Assembly (NCBI RefSeq): GCF_946478885.1
Contig: NZ_CAMLDX010000111.1
Coordinates: 1 to 10,575 of the forward strand
Reading direction: 5' to 3'
Origin: an uncultured Bacillus sp.
Lineage (GTDB): Bacteria; Bacillota; Bacilli; Bacillales_B; DSM-18226
DNA: 10,575 nt
Positions 1 to 5,845 of the stretch are shown piece after piece. The first letter of the stretch is position 1. Every line of letters begins with the position of its first letter. Under the pieces are notes generated by a model. That model ran no database searches. It saw nothing but the letters and a program-made list of their open reading frames with translations, and was not told the origin of the DNA. Position numbers and translations under genes: made by a program.

Positions 1-1005
1 ATGAACATCACGATATATGATGTGGCAAGAGAAGCAAATGTATCCATGGCAACTGTATCAAGGGTGGTAAATGGTAATCCGAATGTGAAACCTACCACAA
101 GAAAAAAGGTATTGGAGGTAATCGAGCGGCTTGGATATCGTCCAAATGCCGTTGCCCGCGGACTGGCAAGCAAAAAAACAACCACTGTCGGGGTGATTAT
201 CCCGGATATTTCAAATACGGTTTTTGCCGAGCTTGCCCGCGGAATTGAAGATATTGCCACGATGTATAAATATAATATTATTTTGAGCAATTCCGACCAA
301 AATAAAGAAAAAGAGTTGCATTTGCTAAACACGATGCTAGGCAAGCAGGTAGACGGACTTGTATTTATGGGAGGCAATATTACAGCCGAGCATGTGGAAG
401 AGTTTGAAAAATCGCCTGTTCCGATTGTGTTGGCGGGCTCCATTGAACAAACAGGAAAAATTCCTGCAGTGAATATTGATTATGAACAAGCTGCATATGA
501 TGCTGTTACTGCTTTTGTCGAGCATGGCCACAAACATATCGCAATTGTGATTGGACCATTAACAGAACCAATTAATGCAGATAAATGGCTTGCCGGATAC
601 AAGCGGGCATTAAGCGAAGCCGGATTGGAGTTTGCCGAAGAGTTAGTGGCAGAAGGCGATTATACGTATGACTCCGGTATTGAAGCATTTGAAAAGTTGC
701 TTGAAGCGGAAAAGAAACCTACGGCTATTTTTGTTGGCTCTGATGAAATGGCATTAGGGGTTGTACATGGTGCTGAAGATAAAGGATATTCCATTCCGGA
801 TGATTTTGAAGTGATTACGTCTGATAATACAAGATTGTCTTTAATGGTACGTCCGCAATTAACAACAGTTGTCCAACCATTATATGATATTGGCGCAGTT
901 GCTATGCGACTTTTGACGAAGCTGATGAATAAGGAAGAAGTAACGAACCAAATCGTCATTCTTCCGCACCGAATCGAGAAAAGGAATTCAACAAAGGAAG
1001 CATAA
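1..1005 (+). CDS. ccpA: Catabolite control protein A, LacI/GalR-family transcriptional regulator
   Basis: CcpA is the global regulator of carbon catabolite control in low-GC Gram-positive bacteria. With Ser46-phosphorylated HPr (or Crh) as corepressor it binds cre operators and represses, or sometimes activates, carbon genes. The 334-residue protein has the family's full length. A LacI-type helix-turn-helix lies at residues 4-23 ([19 protein letters not shown]), followed by a hinge helix around residues 49-58 with Leu55 placed to enter the minor groove of DNA. The periplasmic-binding-protein-like core fills residues 61-330. Tyr89, Arg303 and Lys307 are present; from memory these match Bacillus CcpA positions linked to corepressor response. 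The CcpA signature [18 protein letters not shown] is intact, which separates it from sugar-specific LacI paralogues. The ATG is the first base of the window, so the promoter and ribosome binding site are not visible. It converges on acuC. Likely targets, acuABC and acsA, lie in this window. Confidence 0.97.
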   Translation: MNITIYDVAREANVSMATVSRVVNGNPNVKPTTRKKVLEVIERLGYRPNAVARGLASKKTTTVGVIIPDISNTVFAELARGIEDIATMYKYNIILSNSDQNKEKELHLLNTMLGKQVDGLVFMGGNITAEHVEEFEKSPVPIVLAGSIEQTGKIPAVNIDYEQAAYDAVTAFVEHGHKHIAIVIGPLTEPINADKWLAGYKRALSEAGLEFAEELVAEGDYTYDSGIEAFEKLLEAEKKPTAIFVGSDEMALGVVHGAEDKGYSIPDDFEVITSDNTRLSLMVRPQLTTVVQPLYDIGAVAMRLLTKLMNKEEVTNQIVILPHRIEKRNSTKEA

Positions 1006-1011
1006 TTGTAT

Positions 1012-1055
1012 AAAAGCCTGCAGGATAGTGGATTGCTGTTTTCTGCAGGCTTTTT
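1012..1055. terminator. Bidirectional Rho-independent terminator between ccpA and acuC
   Basis: AAAAGCCTGCAG (1012-1023) and CTGCAGGCTTTT (1043-1054) form a perfect 12-bp stem with a 19-nt loop. The plus strand ends in a run of five T. The minus-strand reading also ends in TTTTATA. The hairpin starts 7 bases after the ccpA stop and ends 5 bases before the acuC stop, so it probably ends both convergent transcripts. Confidence 0.9.
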
Positions 1056-1059
1056 GGAT

Positions 1060-2241
1060 TCACTGCTGTATGATTTTAGTAGGATCTTTTTTTCTGATGG
1101 AATATAGTGCTTTATTGAGAGTCTGTCTGTTCTTTTCCGTGATCTCTTCCTGCCGGGGAATCGGCGGATAGATCCCGTTTTCATCTTGCCAAGTCCGAGG
1201 AAGTTGAAATTGCGCTTTATCTTGCCACACATCCAGCCACTTTTTTGGCAGTTCCTTGTGTTTTGAGTGGTTTTCTGTCATTTCAAACCATATTTGGGAC
1301 CAGGCGCGCGGGACTACCCGCCAAATATCATAGCCTCCGCCTCCGACAGCAACCCAGCGCCCGTCACAGTATTGATGGGCTATTTTGTGCGCCAGCTTTG
1401 GAATTTCTTCATATATCTTCATTGTTGCCGAAAGATGTGTTAACGGATCCCAGTAGTGTGAATCTGCCCCGTTTTGCGTAAAGATGACATCAGGTTTGAA
1501 AAATGCGGCTACTTCAGTCACTGCCGCATGGTAGCATTCCAGCCATGATTCATCTTCTGTAAATGCATCAACAGGGATATTGAATGAAAAACCATATCCT
1601 TTCCCCTGGCCCCTTTCATTGATATTGCCTGTTCCAGGGAATAAATAACGTCCCGTTTCATGGATGGAAAGGGTGCAAACATTTGGGTCATCATAAAAGG
1701 CCCATTGAACCCCATCCCCATGGTGTGCATCTGTATCAATGTACAGCACCTTGATGCCGGGATAATTTTTTTGCAAATATTTAATGGCGATAGCACTGTC
1801 ATTATAAATGCAAAATCCGGATGCTTTTCCGCGAAAGCCATGATGGAGGCCACCGCCCAGATTAAGAGCATGCTTTGCTTTTCCGCTCATAACATGATCA
1901 ACTGCAGTCAGACTGCCTCCGACAAGCAATGCACTGGCTTCATGCATATTTGAAAATATTGGGACATCTTCAGTAGCGAGGCCGAAGCTTTCAGCGAGTT
2001 CCTCTGGGAGTTCTCCATGCCCGGCCTGTTTAACAGCCTCCACATATTGTGGATCGTGAAATAGCAGCAATTCTTCTATGGTGGCTGATCTGGGAGGTAC
2101 GATTTGCTTTTTTTCTATGGCATTGCTTTTTACTAACAAATCAAGGGTCAATTGCAAACGTGCTTGATTAAAGGGGTGATTTGGACTGAATTTATACGTT
2201 AACTGTTCCGGTGAAAAAATAAAAATGGCTTCTTCCTTCAT
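1060..2241 (-). CDS. acuC: AcuC, class I/II histone-deacetylase-like protein deacetylase (acetoin utilization protein)
   Basis: AcuC is a zinc-dependent lysine deacetylase of the arginase/HDAC fold. In Bacillus subtilis it reactivates acetyl-CoA synthetase by removing the acetyl group that AcuA adds. The HDAC signatures are complete, numbered from the start chosen here: the His133-His134 pair in GLHHGFRGKASGFC, zinc ligands Asp171 and His173 in DTDAHHGDG, Asp260 in QNGAD, and catalytic Tyr304 in GGGGYD. All active-site residues are present, so the enzyme should be active. The frame is open 9 codons further upstream, but I chose the ATG at 2241. It overlaps the acuB stop as ATGA, has GGGG 8 bases upstream, and gives 393 residues, close to the B. 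subtilis protein. The overlap implies translational coupling to acuB. The name reflects an early acetoin-growth phenotype; deacetylation of AcsA is the better supported role. Confidence 0.95.
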   Translation of the reverse strand: MKEEAIFIFSPEQLTYKFSPNHPFNQARLQLTLDLLVKSNAIEKKQIVPPRSATIEELLLFHDPQYVEAVKQAGHGELPEELAESFGLATEDVPIFSNMHEASALLVGGSLTAVDHVMSGKAKHALNLGGGLHHGFRGKASGFCIYNDSAIAIKYLQKNYPGIKVLYIDTDAHHGDGVQWAFYDDPNVCTLSIHETGRYLFPGTGNINERGQGKGYGFSFNIPVDAFTEDESWLECYHAAVTEVAAFFKPDVIFTQNGADSHYWDPLTHLSATMKIYEEIPKLAHKIAHQYCDGRWVAVGGGGYDIWRVVPRAWSQIWFEMTENHSKHKELPKKWLDVWQDKAQFQLPRTWQDENGIYPPIPRQEEITEKNRQTLNKALYSIRKKDPTKIIQQ

Positions 2242-2888
2242 AGTTCTATCCCCGGTAAATTTGGCCAAAGCACATGATAGCCGGATTCTTCAATTTCCTC
2301 TATCAGTCGGATTGGATTCATTGTTTGAACTCTTATGACAATAATTTTCTTCATATCATCCTGTTTATCCGGATAGATTAGGACGCTTAAGATATTCGCT
2401 TTTCTTTTGCGGAATGTACTTGTAATCTCATTCAATACACCTGCACGATTAGGTGCCACAATTTCAATCTGTGATCCTGGCTGGTTGGCTCCAGTTAATT
2501 GAATTAAAGTGTGTAATAAATCTGTTTCCGTAATGATCCCCACAAGCTTCCCATGATTTTCAATAGGTAAACAACTAATATGATGCTCATAAAAAATCGC
2601 ACCAATTTCTTCAACAAAATCAAGCGGATGTCCGGTTATGACATCCGTTGTCATAATCGTTTTGATCGGTTTTTCCAATACATATCTTTGCTCTGCCGTA
2701 TCACTTAAAATAGAAGGAAATGCGTCGCGAATATTTCGATCAGAGACAATTCCAAGTAGTTCAGCTTCCTCATTTACAATCGGCAAATGCCTGAAATGAT
2801 GCCGCTGCATAAGCTGATGGGCTTTAAAGATCGTATCCTCCGGTGATAGGGTAACAATATTTGTTTGCATGATTTCTTCAACAATCAT
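2238..2888 (-). CDS. acuB: AcuB, CBS-CBS-ACT domain protein (acetoin utilization protein)
   Basis: AcuB is a 216-residue cytoplasmic protein with two CBS domains and a C-terminal ACT domain. CBS1 covers about residues 1-60 with the motif GIVSDRNIRD at 46-55. CBS2 covers about 76-132 with GIITETDLL at 117-125. The ACT domain runs from about 139 to 210 and opens with IEIVAPNRAGVLNEI. CBS pairs usually bind adenosine nucleotides and ACT domains usually bind amino acids or other small ligands, so this is probably a metabolite-sensing regulator; no catalytic motif is visible. AGAGGAAG sits 6 bases before the ATG, a good ribosome binding site that supports the start. The gene lies between acuA and acuC and shares a 4-base ATGA overlap with acuC, so it probably acts with the acetylase/deacetylase pair. 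What it senses and controls is not settled as far as I know. Confidence 0.93.
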   Translation of the reverse strand: MIVEEIMQTNIVTLSPEDTIFKAHQLMQRHHFRHLPIVNEEAELLGIVSDRNIRDAFPSILSDTAEQRYVLEKPIKTIMTTDVITGHPLDFVEEIGAIFYEHHISCLPIENHGKLVGIITETDLLHTLIQLTGANQPGSQIEIVAPNRAGVLNEITSTFRKRKANILSVLIYPDKQDDMKKIIVIRVQTMNPIRLIEEIEESGYHVLWPNLPGIEL

Positions 2889-2945
2889 GTAAATCTTCCT
2901 CTCTCATTATTCTAATCTTGCTTTTCATACAAGCTGTGCTGGTTA

Positions 2946-3578
2946 CTAATACATAAACCGGTTCATAAACCGAATGCGATCGAATTTTTGAATAGATTCT
3001 GAGGAAACCCGGCTTCCAATACGAACCATTAAACAATTAGCCGGATGCGAACAAATTTCCGGGTCATCGGTTGCAAACCATTGGAGGCCGCCTGCATTCA
3101 TCATTTTTTCCATGATTCTCCTATATTCCCAGACATTTAGTCCAGTTCCTTTTAAATCCCAATGCCAGTAATACTCAGTTGTAATAATTATATAGTCCTC
3201 CATAGCATCATCCATTATCGAAATCGTCAAAATACTTTTTCCAACTCCGAAGCCTCTAAAACAGGGAATGATTTCAATGGCTCCAAGTTCAATTAGATTT
3301 TCTATTTTTCCTTCTGACCATCTTTCAAGCGGATCAGGATACAAAAAGGTGGCATAGCCGACAATGGTTTGACCGTCTCTTGCAATAATGATTCTTCCTT
3401 CAGGCAAATCAGCAATTTCGATTAATGCCTTATGCTGTTTTTCGGAAGGTCGGAACGCAATTAAATCTTTATGAAATTCATATTCTGCCAGGTTTTTAGA
3501 AGAAACAGGGCCTTCAATAATCAGATTGCCGGCAGGGGTTATAAATTCTTTAGAATAATAGGTTTTTATGTGTTCCAA
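2946..3578 (-). CDS. acuA: AcuA, GNAT-family protein lysine acetyltransferase acting on acetyl-CoA synthetase
   Basis: AcuA transfers acetyl from acetyl-CoA to the active-site lysine of AcsA and so switches AcsA off. The protein shows a GNAT fold with the acetyl-CoA-binding loop RGFGVGK at about residues 108-114, after the strand ELGAIEIIP. The conserved AcuA block EYYWHWDLKG (135-144) and the segment NAGGLQWFATDDPEI are present. Two starts compete. A GTG at 3590 would give 214 residues; its AAGGAG (3609-3604) lies 13 bases upstream, which is too far for good use. The TTG at 3578 gives 210 residues, the length I recall for B. subtilis AcuA, and AGGCGGTG lies 9 bases upstream, one mismatch from the consensus. 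I chose TTG with moderate confidence. It is the first gene of acuABC, with 57 bases to acuB and no terminator between. A cre-like palindrome lies upstream. Confidence 0.93.
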   Translation of the reverse strand: MEHIKTYYSKEFITPAGNLIIEGPVSSKNLAEYEFHKDLIAFRPSEKQHKALIEIADLPEGRIIIARDGQTIVGYATFLYPDPLERWSEGKIENLIELGAIEIIPCFRGFGVGKSILTISIMDDAMEDYIIITTEYYWHWDLKGTGLNVWEYRRIMEKMMNAGGLQWFATDDPEICSHPANCLMVRIGSRVSSESIQKFDRIRFMNRFMY

Positions 3579-3670
3579 GGATATATTCACCGCCTATATC
3601 ATTCTCCTTATTATAGGTTGTTTGCATGTTGGAAATGATGATGCTTCAGGATAGATGTGTTTCTAGTCAT

Positions 3671-3676
3671 ATTATA
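3671..3676 (-). promoter_or_regulatory. Probable -10 box of the acuABC promoter
   Basis: Read on the minus strand this is a perfect TATAAT, preceded directly by TGTG. The region where a -35 box should lie, about 3693-3700, matches the consensus poorly (CGCTTT) and falls inside the cre-like palindrome. Transcription would start near 3664, giving a leader of about 85 bases to acuA. A weak -35 covered by an operator is consistent with repression of initiation by CcpA. Confidence 0.6.
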
Positions 3677-3691
3677 CACAATATTAAGACA

Positions 3692-3705
3692 ATAAAGCGC
3701 TTTAT
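3692..3705. promoter_or_regulatory. Candidate cre operator (CcpA-binding site) upstream of acuA
   Basis: ATAAAGCGCTTTAT is a perfect 14-bp palindrome. Its core AAAGCGCTTT fits the centre of the cre consensus WTGAAARCGYTTTW. The outer TG on the left is replaced by AT, so it is a strong core with a weaker flank. It covers the place of the acuA -35 box, where bound CcpA/HPr-Ser-P would block RNA polymerase. It lies about 53 bases upstream of the acsA -35 box, so direct control of acsA from this site is less certain. Confidence 0.7.
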
Positions 3706-3757
3706 CTATGAATAATTTAGGATAACTGAAAATTTATTGCAATAAATTTTTTAAAAA

Positions 3758-3786
3758 TTGAGAAAATTACTAATATATAATATAAT
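3758..3786 (+). promoter_or_regulatory. SigA-type promoter of acsA
   Basis: TTGAGA (3758-3763) and TATAAT (3781-3786) are separated by exactly 17 bases, the best spacing for the housekeeping sigma factor. The -10 is perfect and the -35 has two mismatches to TTGACA. Transcription would start near 3793, which leaves a leader of about 180 bases before acsA. A-rich DNA lies just upstream of the -35 and may help polymerase binding. Confidence 0.72.
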
Positions 3787-3956
3787 ATATTTATGAGATA
3801 ACGGCTCTGTTATACTCAATCGTTGAATACTGTACTTAATCCAGAAAATTTATCAACTAAAAAAGTAATTATTGGATCATCCGGATTTCTGGTACAGATA
3901 GAATCTACACATTCATCAACAATGTAGTTTAGCAAAGCCGCATATAATCAATACAT

Positions 3957-3963
3957 GGGGAGG
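3957..3963 (+). promoter_or_regulatory. Ribosome binding site of acsA that fixes the start codon
   Basis: GGGGAGG lies 9 bases before the ATG at 3973. An in-frame ATG at 3955 overlaps this element and has no ribosome binding site of its own, so the shorter reading is the likely one. Confidence 0.85.
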
Positions 3964-3972
3964 AATAAAGAG

Positions 3973-5691
3973 ATGGAATTGAAAACTTTATTGCCATCAA
4001 CAGGGGAGTTTAACTTAAAGGATTATGATGAGACTTACCGTAATTTTGATTGGAAGGGAACAGAACAAGCTTTTTCCTGGTATGAAACGGGGAAAATAAA
4101 TATGGCATATGAAGCAATCGACAGACATGCCGAAAGCTATAGGAAAAATAAAATAGCATTATATTATCAAGATGGTAATCGTAAAGAAAAATATACCTTT
4201 AAAGAAATGAAAGAACTATCAAATAAAGCAGGGAATATGTTAAGAGAATATGGGAATGTAGTAAAAGGAGATCGCGTCTTTGTTTTCATGCCGCGCTCAC
4301 CAGAACTATACTTTTCGGTATTGGGAGCCATTAAACTTGGCGCTATTGTAGGCCCACTATTTGAAGCCTTCATGGAAGGTGCTGTCCGTGATCGCCTGGA
4401 GGATAGCGAAGCAAAGGTAATTATTACAACTAGCGAATTGCTGAGCCGTATCCCTGTTGATGAACTCCCGTCTTTGAAGCATATTTTCGTTGTCGGAGAA
4501 AATATAGAAGAAAACGAGAAATATATCGATTTTCATAAAAGATTTAATGAAGCTAGTACAAAACTGGATATTGAGTGGGTTGAACGGACAGATGGTCTGA
4601 TTCTTCACTATACCTCCGGCTCCACTGGAAAACCAAAAGGAGTCCTACATATTCACAATGCCATGATTCAGCAATATCAAACGGCAAAATGGGTATTGGA
4701 TTTACAGGAAGAGGATGTTTATTGGTGCACAGCTGATCCGGGCTGGGTAACAGGGACATCCTATGGAATTTTCGGCCCTTGGTTAACCGGTACATCCAAT
4801 GTGATTATTGGGGGCCGTTTCAGCCCTGAAGCATGGTACAAAATGCTTGAAGAGTATGGGGTAACTGTATGGTATAGTGCACCGACAGCCTTCCGTATGC
4901 TGATGGGGGCAGGTAATGAAGTGGTTAAACGATTTGATCTTAGCAGTTTGCGTCATATTTTGAGTGTCGGCGAACCGTTAAATCCTGAAGTAGTTAGATG
5001 GGGCAAAGAAGTATTCAATTTGCGTATCCACGATACATGGTGGATGACGGAGACAGGTGCGCAGCTGATTTGCAACTATCCGTGCATGGAATTAAAGCCA
5101 GGATCAATGGGGAAACCGATTCCAGGTGTAGAAGCAGCCATTGTGGATAATCAAGGACATGAAGTTCCGCCATATCGTATGGGCAATTTAGCGATTAAAA
5201 AGGGCTGGCCGGCTATGATGTATACCATTTGGAACAATCAGGAGAAGTATGAGTCTTACTTCATGCCTGGAGATTGGTACGTATCTGGTGACTCCGCTTA
5301 TATGGATGAGGATGGATATTTCTGGTTTCAAGGCAGGGTGGATGATGTGATCATGACCTCTGGGGAACGGGTAGGTCCATTTGAAGTTGAAAGTAAGCTG
5401 CTGGAGCACCCAGCTGTAGCAGAAGCTGGTGTTATTGGCAAGCCCGATCCGGTTCGCGGCGAAATTATCAAAGCATTCATTGCTTTAGTCGATGGATATT
5501 CGGCTTCTGATGACTTAATTGAAGATATCCGCCAGTTTGTCAAAAGGGGACTCGCTGCTCATGCGGCTCCAAGGGAAATCGAGTTCAGAGATAAGTTGCC
5601 AAAAACTAGAAGTGGTAAAATTATGCGCCGAGTATTAAAGGCATGGGAACTGAACCTGCCTACCGGTGATCTTTCAACAATGGAAGATTAA
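3973..5691 (+). CDS. acsA: Acetyl-CoA synthetase (AMP-forming acetate-CoA ligase)
   Basis: AcsA activates acetate with ATP to acetyl-AMP and then passes the acetyl group to CoA, the high-affinity route for acetate use in the cytoplasm. It belongs to the ANL adenylate-forming family. The phosphate-binding loop YTSGSTGKPKG is at residues 213-223, the A5 motif DTWWMTETG at 354-362, and the hinge GRVDD at 454-458 marks the start of the C-terminal lid. The motif PKTRSGK ends in Lys549, the catalytic lysine and the known acetylation target of AcuA. The 572 residues match the length I recall for B. subtilis AcsA. I placed the start at 3973 because GGGGAGG lies 9 bases upstream; the ATG at 3955 falls on that element. 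It is divergent from acuABC, has its own SigA promoter, and ends 76 bases before a strong terminator. CcpA control is expected from B. subtilis. Confidence 0.97.
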   Translation: MELKTLLPSTGEFNLKDYDETYRNFDWKGTEQAFSWYETGKINMAYEAIDRHAESYRKNKIALYYQDGNRKEKYTFKEMKELSNKAGNMLREYGNVVKGDRVFVFMPRSPELYFSVLGAIKLGAIVGPLFEAFMEGAVRDRLEDSEAKVIITTSELLSRIPVDELPSLKHIFVVGENIEENEKYIDFHKRFNEASTKLDIEWVERTDGLILHYTSGSTGKPKGVLHIHNAMIQQYQTAKWVLDLQEEDVYWCTADPGWVTGTSYGIFGPWLTGTSNVIIGGRFSPEAWYKMLEEYGVTVWYSAPTAFRMLMGAGNEVVKRFDLSSLRHILSVGEPLNPEVVRWGKEVFNLRIHDTWWMTETGAQLICNYPCMELKPGSMGKPIPGVEAAIVDNQGHEVPPYRMGNLAIKKGWPAMMYTIWNNQEKYESYFMPGDWYVSGDSAYMDEDGYFWFQGRVDDVIMTSGERVGPFEVESKLLEHPAVAEAGVIGKPDPVRGEIIKAFIALVDGYSASDDLIEDIRQFVKRGLAAHAAPREIEFRDKLPKTRSGKIMRRVLKAWELNLPTGDLSTMED

Positions 5692-5766
5692 TAAGGCTGG
5701 AGGATTCTTGACTCTGAAGAATATGGTATTTGTATTCTGAGCGTGTGTTTGCTCAATCTTCAATTG

Positions 5767-5810
5767 AAGGCAGCCCCTGAGGTGTATACACTTCAGGGGC
5801 TGCCTTTCTT
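5767..5810. terminator. Rho-independent terminator after acsA, possibly shared with the convergent PBP gene
   Basis: The inverted repeat from 5767 to 5806 pairs almost fully. AGGCAGCCCCTGA (5768-5780) matches TCAGGGGCTGCCT (5793-5805) base for base, and the small palindrome GTGTATACAC (5782-5791) continues the stem after one G-T pair. The plus-strand tail is TTTCTTTG, adequate for termination of acsA. The minus-strand tail (TTCAATTG) is poor in T, so termination of the PBP transcript here is less certain. Confidence 0.88.
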
Positions 5811-5845
5811 TGTTGAACCGGAGTAGTACCGGAATGACCTATCTT

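Larger units (their letters stand above)
3579..3972. other. Divergent acuA/acsA control region, about 390 bp without a gene
   Basis: This AT-rich stretch holds, from the acuA side: the AGGCGGTG and AAGGAG elements near the acuA start, the acuA leader, a TATAAT box for acuA, a 14-bp cre-like palindrome, a SigA promoter reading into acsA, an acsA leader of about 180 bases, and the acsA ribosome binding site. I see no convincing small gene in it. I also see no intrinsic terminator in the acsA leader. Confidence 0.8.

Noticed and set aside
660..1232. Minus-strand open frame of 190 codons across the ccpA and acuC ends
   Set aside because: It crosses the intergenic terminator, lies antisense to ccpA and out of frame with acuC, and has no recognisable domain.
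2242..2268. Upstream ATG at 2268 for acuC, adding nine residues
   Set aside because: It would lie well inside acuB and has no ribosome binding site; the ATG in the ATGA overlap fits the operon arrangement and the family length.
3610..3615. Minus-strand TATAAT close to acuA as a promoter
   Set aside because: No -35 box, and the start site would fall next to the AAGGAG element, leaving little or no leader.
3943..3948. TATAAT just upstream of acsA as its main promoter
   Set aside because: No acceptable -35 box at 16-18 bases, and transcripts would start almost at the ribosome binding site. The 3758-3786 promoter is far better.
3955..3972. ATG at 3955 as the acsA start, adding six residues
   Set aside because: The codons after this ATG are themselves the GGGGAGG ribosome binding site for the ATG at 3973, and nothing resembling a ribosome binding site precedes 3955.
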